From an uncultured Clostridia bacterium (lineage in GTDB: Bacteria; Bacillota; Clostridia; Oscillospirales; Acutalibacteraceae), in NCBI GenBank assembly GCA_946186245.1, contig CAMHMN010000006.1, positions 1 to 57,752 on the forward strand: 57,752 nt of DNA, read 5' to 3'. This document shows positions 7,594 to 15,301 of this stretch, piece by piece; position 1 is the stretch's first letter, and every line of letters begins with the position of its first letter. The notes under the pieces were generated by a model. That model did no database searches. It saw only the letters and a list, made by a program, of their open reading frames with translations, and was not told the DNA's origin. Made by a program: the position numbers and the translations under genes.

Positions 7594-8487
7594 ATGATAA
7601 GTCATACGATGAAGCGTTACGCTCACTTGAAAAGCATCTATCCGGACAGGTTCGCCGACGGGCAGCCTGACGGACTCTGCATGAAAAAATTGCCTGTCGG
7701 CGATCCTTTCCCCTTCGGCGTGCTGGAAGAGCATGAAGATTGGCTCTGGGTAAGGGAATGGAACGGATCGGCTGCGGAAGAACGCCCTGTCTATCTTGAC
7801 AGACATCTGAAAAAGCAAATCGAAGGTTATTTCGCGCTGATGGAGCGCAGACCCGACCTGTTCACACCGTCCGACAAGGTGCCGATCTGCTCCGACCGTC
7901 ACGCCATGCTCCGCTTCATTGAAGAAACGGGGAGACAGGTGGGGCTTGTCTTTGACAACGGCAAGTTCTATCAGGTCGTGGCAGACCTCATCGACGGCCC
8001 GCATCCTTTCGCGTATGCCAGAGTGCTGTATCCCGACTCGAAAGGAAACGGCACTGTCATTATTCCGCGTCTGATCACCAATCCTGACGCACCTTTGTTC
8101 GGCATCCTTCATATTTTCCGCCATTCCATCCGCAAAATGAGCGGAGGAGAATTTCCCCGCGGCTTTCAGGAGCCCGATATCACACCGGAAGAAAATGCCC
8201 TCAAGGAACTCAGCGAAGAATTCGGCATTACCAAAGACCAATTGACCGGTCTCCGTCTTCTTGGCCATTCAAGAGCGGATACAGGTCTGACATCCGGTCA
8301 GGTGCAGGTTTATCTTGCCGATATCGCTGGAGTACCATGTGATGCAGTCACAAATCACGAAGGAATTTTGCGCTCCGAGTGGCTCAGTGAATCGGAGCTG
8401 GAACATCGGATGGCAAAAGGAGAACTGATCGACGGCATGAGTCAGACAGCTTTTCTGCTCTACAAACTTTCTCAAACTATCCAATAA
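7594..8487 (+). CDS. Nudix hydrolase family protein
   Basis: Nudix enzymes hydrolyse a nucleoside diphosphate linked to another moiety. The box is visible near residues 191-213: a Gly in EFPRGFQEPD, then KELSEEFGI, which matches the REUXEEXGU half. The first Glu of the canonical GX5E half is an Ile here, a departure also seen in some divergent members. The start at 7594 (MISHTMKRY) follows GGAGG at 7581-7585; an in-frame ATG at 7561 lies only 7 bp after the previous stop and has no ribosome binding site. At 297 residues it is longer than a plain Nudix domain, with about 130 extra N-terminal residues of unknown fold. It is probably co-transcribed with the orphan gene, so the two may act together. 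The substrate cannot be deduced. Confidence 0.8.
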   Translation: MISHTMKRYAHLKSIYPDRFADGQPDGLCMKKLPVGDPFPFGVLEEHEDWLWVREWNGSAAEERPVYLDRHLKKQIEGYFALMERRPDLFTPSDKVPICSDRHAMLRFIEETGRQVGLVFDNGKFYQVVADLIDGPHPFAYARVLYPDSKGNGTVIIPRLITNPDAPLFGILHIFRHSIRKMSGGEFPRGFQEPDITPEENALKELSEEFGITKDQLTGLRLLGHSRADTGLTSGQVQVYLADIAGVPCDAVTNHEGILRSEWLSESELEHRMAKGELIDGMSQTAFLLYKLSQTIQ

Positions 8488-8506
8488 ACATACGCTGATT
8501 TTGCAT

Positions 8507-8568
8507 AAGAGCCTATCTTAAATCTAACGCAGTACATGTACTCGAAGATAACGGACAGGCTCTTCTAT
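8507..8568 (+). terminator. Terminator after the Nudix gene
   Basis: AAGAGCCT (8507-8514) pairs with AGGCTCTT (8557-8564), with further pairing inside (TATCTT/AAGATA and AGTACATGTACT), and is followed by CTATTTT. A second GC-rich hairpin, GCCGGCAG/CTGCCGG (8578-8606), follows with TTATTATTT and may back it up. Confidence 0.6.
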
Positions 8569-8680
8569 TTTACATTAGCCGGCAGCGTTTGTACAAACAC
8601 TGCCGGTTATTATTTGGGAAAAATAAAGGGCTGTCTCACAGGGATTTTGAAGTGTGACATTCCCTTTTGCTTTCCGCCCT

Positions 8681-8701
8681 CAATAGTCCCCAAATAGTCC
8701 C
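8681..8701. repeat. Tandem AATAGTCCCC downstream of ssrA
   Basis: AATAGTCCCC occurs at 8681-8690 and again at 8692-8701, 73 bp beyond the ssrA 3' end. Short direct repeats of this kind next to the 3' end of a tmRNA gene would fit a remnant of an integrative-element end, but no integrase lies nearby. Treat as a possible scar only. Confidence 0.3.
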
Positions 8702-8725
8702 CATTTTACAAAATCGCGCAAAACA

Positions 8726-8768
8726 AAAAACCTCGGAAATGCCGTAATTCAGGCACTTTCGAGGGTTT
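8726..8768 (-). terminator. ssrA intrinsic terminator
   Basis: Read on the minus strand, AACCCTCGAAAGTGCC pairs imperfectly with GGCATTTCCGAGGTT and is followed by TTTTTGTTTT. It begins within 10 bases of the tmRNA CCA end. Confidence 0.75.
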
Positions 8769-8773
8769 TCTGT

Positions 8774-9124
8774 TGGTGGAGGCGAGGAGAATCGAACTCC
8801 TGTCCAAAAACCGCTTACCACTGCTTTCTACGGGTGTAGTTTGTCTATAGCATTCCCCCGGGAAGGAGCCGGCAAACAGGCTGGTTTCCGAAGTATCCTC
8901 TGATGCGTGATGAACTACGAGGCTGCTCATTCATGCACGTTCACCGCTGATCGACGCCCACATGCGGCCGCGGTACTCCGCAATAGGACGCGCCGCGTTT
9001 AATTACGCAGCGAGTGCAACTGTATTGTTGTCAGTTAATTTTAAGGTTTTCAGTTTTGAAGTGAGCCTGAGATCACTACCCGCTTACAATGACTCGCAAT
9101 CCCTGTCGAAACCATTGCGCCCCC
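8774..9124 (-). ncRNA. ssrA: Transfer-messenger RNA (tmRNA)
   Basis: tmRNA rescues stalled ribosomes and tags the unfinished protein for proteolysis. Read on the minus strand, the 5' end is GGGGGCGCAATGGTTTCGAC and the 3' end contains the T-arm GTTCGATTC and finishes CGCCTCCACCA. The 7-bp acceptor stem GGGGGCG/CGCCTCC closes with one G-U pair. The total length is 351 nt, normal for a one-piece tmRNA. The tag reading frame ends at TAA near 9004 and reads TDNNTVALAA at its C-terminus; I could not fix the resume codon with certainty. The gene has its own promoter and terminator. The 3' ends of ssrA genes are common integration sites. Confidence 0.95.
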
Positions 9125-9167
9125 ATATACTGCTCACAAAAGAATATCAGCCTTCTGTGAGTATTGT

Positions 9168-9196
9168 ATTATAACATACTTATCGAAATAAATCAA
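9168..9196 (-). promoter_or_regulatory. ssrA promoter
   Basis: On the minus strand TTGATT (9191-9196) and a perfect TATAAT (9168-9173) are spaced by 17 bp, about 44 bp before the mature tmRNA 5' end. The divergent ABC transporter promoter starts about 50 bp away. Confidence 0.75.
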
Positions 9197-9246
9197 TATA
9201 CTTATTTGTTAAATTTATTATCGTTTTCAAAAAATTTATATTTATA

Positions 9247-9275
9247 TTGACATTCCAAAGAAATTGTACTACAAT
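9247..9275 (+). promoter_or_regulatory. Promoter of the ABC transporter pair
   Basis: A perfect TTGACA (9247-9252) and TACAAT (9270-9275) are 17 bp apart, about 35 bp upstream of the ATPase start. Confidence 0.8.
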
Positions 9276-9309
9276 TAGGATAAAATACATCATAGAAAGG
9301 CGGAACACC

Positions 9310-10050
9310 ATGGGGACAGTTTTGTCTGTTAAAAATCTGAGAAAGGAATATCCCAAATTCACTCTCAATAACATCTCCTTCGAGATAGAGGAAGGGATGA
9401 TCATGGGGCTGATAGGAAGAAACGGCGCCGGAAAGACCACTACCATCAAGTCAATCCTCAATCTCATTCACACCTCCGGCGGAGATATCGAATACTTCGG
9501 TATGAATCTTGCCGAGCACGAGACGGAAATCAAACAGCAGATCGGGTACGCCGGCGGTGCGGTGGATTATTACAAAAAAAAGAAGATCAAAAAAATCATC
9601 TCAGTTACCAAGACCTTCTATTCCGACTGGAACGACGACGAATACCGCAAGTATATGGAGCTTTTTGAGCTGGACGAGGATAAGACGCCTTCCGAGCTTT
9701 CCGAGGGAATGAAGGTCAAGCTGAACCTGACAATGGCTCTCTCCCACGGTGCCAAGCTGCTGATTCTCGACGAGCCTACCAGCGGACTTGACCCGGTTTC
9801 CAGAGATGAATTGCTGGAAATATTCAAGATTCTGGCACAAAAGGGCGTTGCCATTCTCTTCTCCACGCACATTACCTCCGATCTCGACAAATGCGCCGAC
9901 AGCATCACCTACATCAAAAAGGGACAGCTTCAGTTCAGCGGCACAATGAGCGACTACATCGAGAAGTGCAAATCCGAAGGCATCGGCGAGACACTGGAGG
10001 AAATCATGATACATTATGAAAAGGAGAATCTGCATGAAAAATTCGCGTAA
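9310..10050 (+). CDS. ABC transporter ATP-binding protein (YtrB-like)
   Basis: This is the ATPase subunit of an ABC-2 type exporter. Visible motifs are Walker A GRNGAGKTTT, signature LSEGM, Walker B LLILDEPTSGLD and the switch His in STHITSDLDKCAD. At 246 residues it is the usual length. ATG 9310 (MGTVLSVKNL) is taken because AGAAAGGCGG lies upstream; an earlier in-frame ATG at 9247 would lie within the promoter. It overlaps the permease gene by 17 bases, as in translationally coupled pairs. In Firmicutes, YtrB/BcrA-like pairs often follow a GntR or two-component regulator and respond to wall antibiotics, but no regulator gene is adjacent here, and the substrate is unknown. Confidence 0.9.
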   Translation: MGTVLSVKNLRKEYPKFTLNNISFEIEEGMIMGLIGRNGAGKTTTIKSILNLIHTSGGDIEYFGMNLAEHETEIKQQIGYAGGAVDYYKKKKIKKIISVTKTFYSDWNDDEYRKYMELFELDEDKTPSELSEGMKVKLNLTMALSHGAKLLILDEPTSGLDPVSRDELLEIFKILAQKGVAILFSTHITSDLDKCADSITYIKKGQLQFSGTMSDYIEKCKSEGIGETLEEIMIHYEKENLHEKFA

Positions 10051-10696
10051 ATTGCTCGGCAAGGAAATCAAGCTGGCGGCTTCTCCGCTGTCGTGGCTGT
10101 TTATTTCCTTTGCGCTTATGGCATTCATTCCCGGATATCCTATACTGGTCGGTGCGTTCTTCGTCTGCTTCGGCATATTCCAGTCGGTGCAAAGCGGAAG
10201 GGAAAACAACGATATTCTGTACACCGTTCTGCTGCCCGTAAGCAAAACCGACGCTGTCAAAGCAAAATATCGCTTTGCCGTTTTGATTGAAATGCTCGCA
10301 TTTGCTGTTTCTGCCATCATCACCATGATCCGTATGACGCTGATGACACAGACGACTCCCTATGTCACCAATCCCATGATGAATGCAAATCAGGCATATC
10401 TCGCCTATATGCTGCTCATCTTTGCCCTGTTCAACTGGGTTTTCCTCGGCGGATTCTTCAAGACGGCATACAAATTCGGTTTTCCGTTTGTTCTCTTTAT
10501 TGTCATCTCGTTCCTGCTCATCATAGCAGCGGAAGTGCTTCACCACATTCCGGGTCTGGAATTCCTCAACCGCACCGATACGCTTGGCAGCACAACCATG
10601 TGGACGATCCTCGCCGCAGCCGTTGGAATTTCTGTCATTGTTACATTCATTTCCTGCAAGGTGGCTATGAAGCGCTTTGAGCGTGTGGATATGTAA
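10034..10696 (+). CDS. ABC-2 type permease, partner of the upstream ATPase
   Basis: This is a 220-residue integral membrane protein with about six hydrophobic segments (for example FISFALMAFIPGYPILVG, MLAFAVSAIITM, MLLIFALFNWVFLG, FVLFIVISFLLII and TILAAAVGISVIVTF). It resembles the small ABC2_membrane_5-type permeases paired with YtrB-like ATPases. The start at ATG 10034 (MKNSRKLLGKEIK) follows AAGGAG with a 7-nt gap; the earlier frame from 10016 has no ribosome binding site. A bidirectional terminator follows. The transported substrate is unknown. Confidence 0.85.
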   Translation: MKNSRKLLGKEIKLAASPLSWLFISFALMAFIPGYPILVGAFFVCFGIFQSVQSGRENNDILYTVLLPVSKTDAVKAKYRFAVLIEMLAFAVSAIITMIRMTLMTQTTPYVTNPMMNANQAYLAYMLLIFALFNWVFLGGFFKTAYKFGFPFVLFIVISFLLIIAAEVLHHIPGLEFLNRTDTLGSTTMWTILAAAVGISVIVTFISCKVAMKRFERVDM

Positions 10697-10711
10697 TTTC
10701 CAATTCCGAAT

Positions 10712-10758
10712 AAAAAAACACAAACCGCGTTTTTTCAAAGCTCGGTTTGTGTTTTTTA
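10712..10758. terminator. Bidirectional terminator
   Basis: AAACACAAACCG and CGGTTTGTGTTT form a 12-bp stem with A-rich and T-rich flanks on both sides. It can end the ABC transporter transcript on the plus strand and the convergent cysteine-peptidase transcript on the minus strand. Confidence 0.85.
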
Positions 10759-10801
10759 TTGCACTCCTCGCTGAGGAAATGCCGTTATCTTTTCAGAATC
10801 A

Positions 10802-12163
10802 TTATCCCAACGCAGAAGGCTCTGTTTCGGAAGCAACGCTTTGAACACTGACTTCTGTTGTCTTGTCAGCCTCACTGGTTACTTCTTCCTGCCATACAGC
10901 GTAAAGGGTGGTGTTGGACTTCAGTGTAATTTTTGCACCCGCTTTGTAATCTGCCTTAGTGGCAGTCTTGGACTTAGCCCAACCGAGGAAAGTGTATCCG
11001 CTGCGAGTAGGCTCGGTCTTTGTGAGGGCAGTAGCCTTGTTAGCCACAATGCTCTGCTTGGCAGGTGCGTTCTTGCCGCCGTTGGCATTGAAGGTAACGG
11101 TGACCTTCTTGACCTTTTTATCTGCTACTGCCTTTTCAATGGCAGCCCATGTGTACTTGCCGATCTTGCCGTCAGTAGAGAGCTTCTTGCTTTTCTGGAA
11201 CTTTTTGACAATGGAAACTGTGTTGCTGTCGTACTTGGAATTGGTGGGAACGGAATATCCGAGGAACTTGAGGCTTGTCTGCATGTAAAGCACGTCGTTG
11301 CCGCTGAGAACCTTTTTGTCCTTGGAATAAGATAGCGTTCTGCTGAACTTGACCTTTATTGTAGCGGGATCAACCGTCTTGGAGTTTGTGTCCGCAGCGC
11401 TTGCCGTGTTCGTCTGGGTGGAAGCGGAACCTGAAGAAGCGTTCTTGCCGCCGTAGAGCTTTTCAAAATACTTGTCTGTGGGCTGCACAACATGGCAGAT
11501 GTAACGGCCTCTGCCGGAAGTCTGTGCCTTGTTGAGCTCACTCCATGTGGACTTTGTTACTCTGACCAGACCTCTTCCGTCTGCATTGCCCTCAATCATC
11601 GTGATTGTTTCCTCATTATAACCGAGGATTATGAAGGAATGTGCTATGCTGGAATGATAGGAACCGTTCTTGTTGCCTGTGGTGCGTGCATATGCGCCGA
11701 CCTTAACGCCGGCCTTGACGAACTGTTTGTAGGAGAATGTCTTGCCGCCGCTGATGACGACCTTGGAATTCTTGAGCGAACCGGCTCTTCCGACCCATTC
11801 ATTATAAAGGGTATTGTAAACTGCGTTGGCGTAAATGTAGCACTGCCAGCCGTTGTTGGATGCGCCTGTGGATTTGGCTCTGATATAATAGTGGTTTCTG
11901 CCGGTCAGCTTGGAGCAGCCGAGAGGAGCCTTGACCTTCTTGGAAAAGCTGCTGCTGGTATAAAGACCGATATCGCCTTCAAAAACCTGTGTCAGCTTCG
12001 CCGCAAGCGCAGGAGAAGATGTATAATCATAAGCGTTCATCTTTTTTGCATCTTTGACAACAGACGAGGCGTATACCTGGGTGAAATCATAGTAAGGTAC
12101 AATCAGCGCAACCGTCGCTAAGATAAGTATCAGTGCCGTAACTTTCTTTTTGAAACTATTCAT
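10802..12163 (-). CDS. Secreted cysteine peptidase with PG-binding and InlB-like domains
   Basis: This is a 453-residue secreted protein. The start is at 12163 (MNSFKKKVTAL), where GAGAGG lies 9 nt upstream; the longer frame from 12208 lacks a site. After a signal peptide (to about residue 32), residues 35-245 hold a CHAP/NlpC-like region with a candidate Cys (NGWQCYIYANAVYN) and His (HSFIILGYN). Next comes a peptidoglycan-binding type 1 domain (about 275-350), then an InlB B-repeat (Flg_new; FNANGGK...FLGWA...LYAVWQ; about 355-425). The predicted role is wall or glycopeptide hydrolysis at the surface. The gene has its own promoter and a leader of about 140 nt. The catalytic family is inferred from the Cys/His context. 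Confidence 0.8.
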   Translation of the reverse strand: MNSFKKKVTALILILATVALIVPYYDFTQVYASSVVKDAKKMNAYDYTSSPALAAKLTQVFEGDIGLYTSSSFSKKVKAPLGCSKLTGRNHYYIRAKSTGASNNGWQCYIYANAVYNTLYNEWVGRAGSLKNSKVVISGGKTFSYKQFVKAGVKVGAYARTTGNKNGSYHSSIAHSFIILGYNEETITMIEGNADGRGLVRVTKSTWSELNKAQTSGRGRYICHVVQPTDKYFEKLYGGKNASSGSASTQTNTASAADTNSKTVDPATIKVKFSRTLSYSKDKKVLSGNDVLYMQTSLKFLGYSVPTNSKYDSNTVSIVKKFQKSKKLSTDGKIGKYTWAAIEKAVADKKVKKVTVTFNANGGKNAPAKQSIVANKATALTKTEPTRSGYTFLGWAKSKTATKADYKAGAKITLKSNTTLYAVWQEEVTSEADKTTEVSVQSVASETEPSALG

Positions 12164-12179
12164 CTTAAATTTCCTCTCT

Positions 12180-12206
12180 TCGTGTCCGTGATTCAGTGGT
12201 ACGGAC
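12180..12206 (-). promoter_or_regulatory. Hairpin in the cysteine-peptidase leader, next to the RBS
   Basis: On the minus strand GTGTCCGT pairs with ACGGACAC over an 11-nt loop, directly before GAAGAGAGG. It could influence ribosome access. It is the last structured part of a leader of about 140 nt. Confidence 0.55.
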
Positions 12207-12241
12207 ACTCGCTAAAGTGTTTACTGATTTGTTCCCGAACA

Positions 12242-12298
12242 GTAACAGCCGGTTACATTTTTGCGGGTGTTTAGTTTCAGGTCGGTAACAAAGGTTAC
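12242..12298 (-). promoter_or_regulatory. Two GTAAC-N4/5-GTTAC dyads in the leader
   Basis: GTAAC-N5-GTTAC (12242-12256) and GTAAC-N4-GTTAC (12285-12298) lie between the predicted transcription start (about 12306) and the start codon. They could be operators acting as roadblocks, or arms of an RNA structure. The half-sites resemble the TGTWA halves of WalR sites, but the spacing is 3-4 rather than 5 and the arrangement is inverted, so I do not assign WalR. Confidence 0.45.
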
Positions 12299-12312
12299 AA
12301 AAGATTAACATC

Positions 12313-12341
12313 ATTATAACCTAAGTCTTCCAAATAATCAA
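12313..12341 (-). promoter_or_regulatory. Promoter of the cysteine-peptidase gene
   Basis: On the minus strand TTGATT (12336-12341) and a perfect TATAAT (12313-12318) are spaced by 17 bp. Confidence 0.75.
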
Positions 12342-12774
12342 CCCTTTCAGGGCACTTTCGGGCTGTTGCACATTTTTCAGCTTCATTCATAAAGGGTTTT
12401 GTATAATACAGTCAAAATAAAGTTGCTATTATTCACATAAAAAGCAGTAATTCTTAATTTTTGTGCCATTTTCTCTGTGATTCGCCTGTCAAAAGAAGCG
12501 AAAAATTCAAATTTTACAAAAAGCGAATGCTTGTTTGCAGCGTCACATTTGATTAATTCTTATTTAAGTAGTTCATGTAACGTCACGTCACTCAAAAACA
12601 GCATTACCGCCAATAATCCTTCCGCAGTCTTTGTGTTTTGTTACAATTCACCAAGCAGATACTTGTCAATTCTTACCAACAGCGAATTCTAATACGCATA
12701 TTATTGAAAAGCAGTGCCATAGACTTCCCCTTCATCCGAATGATCGCCTGAAAAGAAAATTCAAATAATATCCC
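12342..12774. other. Gene-free stretch between divergent genes
   Basis: This AT-rich region of about 430 bp lies between the cysteine-peptidase promoter and the oligopeptide-binding-protein promoter. It contains an isolated TATAAT (12402-12407) without a -35 at proper distance, and a 71-codon frame (12477-12692) with neither ribosome binding site nor recognisable product. I see no RNA gene or repeat in it. Confidence 0.5.
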
Positions 12775-12803
12775 TTGAAGTAGACCTTCTGGTGTAATAG
12801 AAT
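12775..12803 (+). promoter_or_regulatory. Promoter of the oligopeptide-binding gene
   Basis: TTGAAG (12775-12780) and TAGAAT (12798-12803) are 17 bp apart, about 50 bp upstream of the ATG. Confidence 0.55.
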
Positions 12804-12854
12804 AATATATAAGAAGAAAATTGCGGATGATTCTCCGGAGGAAAGACAGACAAA

Positions 12855-14495
12855 ATGAAAAAAACGAGCGCTTTTATAAAAATCATCGCACTGCTGCTGA
12901 CCTTTACAGTAATGAACGGCTTGCTCGCTTCGTGCAGCCGTGACGACGGCACCGACAAAGCCATCAGCTATTCCCTGACGGACGAGCCGAAAAACCTCGA
13001 TCCCCAGATGGCGTCGGACAACAATTCGCTGCTGGTAATACGCAATATATTTGAAGGGCTGACCCGATACGACCAGAACGGGAGCATTATTCCCGGCGTG
13101 GCGGAAGACTGGAGCAGCAACGCCGACTATACAGAATACACCTTTCGCCTGCGCAAAAACGCCGTATGGTCGGACGAAAATAAAACCCCCGTCACCGCAC
13201 ACGACTTTGTCTTTGCATGGAGAAGGGCGCTTGACCCCGCCACCAAATCCACCACCTGCTCGGCTCTCTTCCCTATTAAAAATGCCCGCGCAGTGAATTC
13301 CGGCGAAGTGAAGCCGGAATCGCTTGGTGTGACTGTCATTGACGATTACACGCTGAAGGTCTCGATGGAATACTCCTACGCCGAATTTGTGCTGCAAACG
13401 CCGAATGCCGTCTTTATGCCCTGCAACGAGGCCTTCTTTCTGACCACAAAGGGACATTACGGGCTTGACGACGACTACATCATCAGCAACGGACCGTTCG
13501 TGCTTGCCCAGCGCGGCTGGAACCACGACAACTACGTGCGCACCCTGCGCAATCCCAACTACGCAGGGCATAACAAGGTGGCTCCCCGCGTGCTGTATTT
13601 CGGCATACGCAGCGCGGACACCGACTATTTCCAGCTGCTGGAAAATGAAACGGTGGAATCCGCCGTGATCGAGACGGAAAACATCATCAAGCTGGAGGGA
13701 ACGGATTATAAATACACCACTGTCACCGATACGACGTGGGGATTCCTCTTCAATGTGGAGAAGCCCGCGCTGGAGCTTCCCGCCATCCGCCGTTCTCTCA
13801 TGGCCTGCGTCACCGACGAGGCGTGCACCGGCGCTGACGGCAAGAGCCTGATTCCCTATGGATTTGAAACGGCAAACGACATTATTCCGCCATCCACCCA
13901 CATCAACGGCCAGCTCTACCGCGAACTTGCGGGGGGCGGTTTCAAAGAGACATTCAGCACCGAAACGGCACGTTCCAACATGAACAAGGCGCTGGCTTCG
14001 GTCGAACTTCGGCGAATGCCCAATATCACGCTCATCTGTCCCGACGATGAACAGGTGATAGCGCTTATGCACCGCATCATGCGCTCGTGGCAGCAGCATC
14101 TGTATGTCTATGTCAACATTGAACCCCTGGACATGACCACCATGCAATACCGCATCAATCTCGGCAATTACCAGATCGCCTTTTATCCCATTGCTCCTTC
14201 AAAGGACGATCCGCTCAACACACTCAATCGCTTTACCTCGGATTATCCGTCCAATCCCGCCTTTTTGAAGCATCCCGCTTACGACAAGCTGGTGGAAATG
14301 GCGTCCACCCGCAGCAATACGGAAGACGTGCTGGCAGCAATGGCAGCCGCCGAGAAATACCTGAATTCATATGTGATTTTTTATCCTGTATATTATGAAG
14401 TAACCTATTTTGTCATGCGTCCCACCGTTTCGGGCATCTACTTCTCCCCCTTCGACGGTGCGGCGGATTTCACCAACTGCAAGTTTGTGGAATAA
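12855..14495 (+). CDS. Oligopeptide ABC transporter substrate-binding lipoprotein
   Basis: This is a 546-residue solute-binding protein of the SBP_bac_5 (OppA/DppA) family. It has a lipoprotein signal peptide with lipobox LLASC at about residues 25-29, so it is anchored outside the membrane. Family hallmarks include SLTDEPKNLDPQMASDNNS, EGLTRYDQNGSIIPGVAEDW and YTFRLRKNAVWSD. GGAGGAAAG lies upstream of ATG 12855. No permease or ATPase genes are adjacent, so it would have to share an Opp system encoded elsewhere or act as a stand-alone receptor. The next gene (iron-sulfur protein) starts 22 bp after its stop. Confidence 0.9.
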   Translation: MKKTSAFIKIIALLLTFTVMNGLLASCSRDDGTDKAISYSLTDEPKNLDPQMASDNNSLLVIRNIFEGLTRYDQNGSIIPGVAEDWSSNADYTEYTFRLRKNAVWSDENKTPVTAHDFVFAWRRALDPATKSTTCSALFPIKNARAVNSGEVKPESLGVTVIDDYTLKVSMEYSYAEFVLQTPNAVFMPCNEAFFLTTKGHYGLDDDYIISNGPFVLAQRGWNHDNYVRTLRNPNYAGHNKVAPRVLYFGIRSADTDYFQLLENETVESAVIETENIIKLEGTDYKYTTVTDTTWGFLFNVEKPALELPAIRRSLMACVTDEACTGADGKSLIPYGFETANDIIPPSTHINGQLYRELAGGGFKETFSTETARSNMNKALASVELRRMPNITLICPDDEQVIALMHRIMRSWQQHLYVYVNIEPLDMTTMQYRINLGNYQIAFYPIAPSKDDPLNTLNRFTSDYPSNPAFLKHPAYDKLVEMASTRSNTEDVLAAMAAAEKYLNSYVIFYPVYYEVTYFVMRPTVSGIYFSPFDGAADFTNCKFVE

Positions 14496-14517
14496 TGCGA
14501 CGACTGGAGATGAAAAC

Positions 14518-15249
14518 ATGACTGACAGCTTCACGGATACTCTCCGAGATCGGCTGATTTATGAAGGCTTATGTGAGGTGGGCTTCAGCCGGATCGATGA
14601 AACCGTTCCGCCTGACCTTGCCAAGTATCATTACGCGGTCACGCTGATGTACCGCCTTTCCGACGCGGTGGTGGACGAGATAGAACTCTCCCCCACCTAC
14701 GCCTATTTTCAGCATTACCGGGCAGCCAATGCCCTTCTGGACAGGTGTGCCCTGATAGCCTGTGAAATGCTGCGAAGGGAAGGCGCTTCCGCTTATCCCA
14801 TAGCGGCTTCGCAGAGTGTTCACGACAGGGGCGACAAATATACCGGCATCTATCAGCACAAATCGGCCGCCGTCGCTGCGGGATTGGGCTGGATCGGCAA
14901 GAGCGCGCTCTTCGTTTCTCCCAGGCACGGTCCGCGTGTACGACTTGCAACGGTGCTGACCGACGCGGAGCTTCCCTGCACGGCAAAGCCAATGGAATCC
15001 CAGTGCGGCGAATGTACCCTATGTGTCAAGGCCTGCCCTTCCGGAGCAATCCTCGGCCGGAATTATGTGCGCGGCATGGCGCGGGAAGAAATATTCGACG
15101 CGGAAAAATGCTCCCGTCACATGAAGCAGGCATTCGGTCACATAGGACGCGGCGCGGTTTGCGGCCTTTGTATGAAGGCATGCCCGGTCGGTCGCTCACG
15201 TTCATTTGCGAAGGAAGCAGCCTCGTGGGCAGAGAACAGCCAATCATGA
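14518..15249 (+). CDS. Double 4Fe-4S protein related to epoxyqueuosine reductase
   Basis: This 243-residue protein resembles the C-terminal part of QueG. A central block (QHKSAAVAAGLGWIGKSALFVSPRHGPRVRLATVLTD, about residues 115-150, shown by its AAGLGWIGK core) is followed by two 4Fe-4S motifs, CGECTLCVKACP and CGLCMKACPVG. It is shorter than authentic QueG (over 300 residues), and many Clostridia carry such paralogues of unknown role, so queuosine synthesis is not claimed. ATG 14518 is chosen with GGAGATG upstream; the frame extends to 14410 but overlaps the previous gene. It probably belongs to one operon with the oligopeptide-binding gene before it and the membrane protein after it. Confidence 0.75.
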   Translation: MTDSFTDTLRDRLIYEGLCEVGFSRIDETVPPDLAKYHYAVTLMYRLSDAVVDEIELSPTYAYFQHYRAANALLDRCALIACEMLRREGASAYPIAASQSVHDRGDKYTGIYQHKSAAVAAGLGWIGKSALFVSPRHGPRVRLATVLTDAELPCTAKPMESQCGECTLCVKACPSGAILGRNYVRGMAREEIFDAEKCSRHMKQAFGHIGRGAVCGLCMKACPVGRSRSFAKEAASWAENSQS

Positions 15250-15301
15250 ACAACACATCCGCGTGTTTGCAGCATATTATTTAGAAAGGGGTTGACCCGT
15301 G

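Noticed and set aside
12242-12298. WalR boxes
   Set aside because: The half-sites are similar, but spacing and orientation do not fit the direct-repeat WalR consensus.
12163-12306. c-di-AMP (ydaO) riboswitch in the wall-peptidase leader
   Set aside because: Such riboswitches often precede wall hydrolase genes, but the conserved ydaO core sequences are not visible here.
12402-12407. Isolated TATAAT as a promoter
   Set aside because: No -35 lies at a suitable distance and no gene or terminator lies downstream within reach.
12477-12692. 71-residue frame in the spacer
   Set aside because: It has no ribosome binding site, low complexity and no similarity I recognise.
12732-14147. 471-residue frame on the minus strand
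   Set aside because: It is a shadow of the oligopeptide-binding gene, which has a clear lipobox and family motifs.
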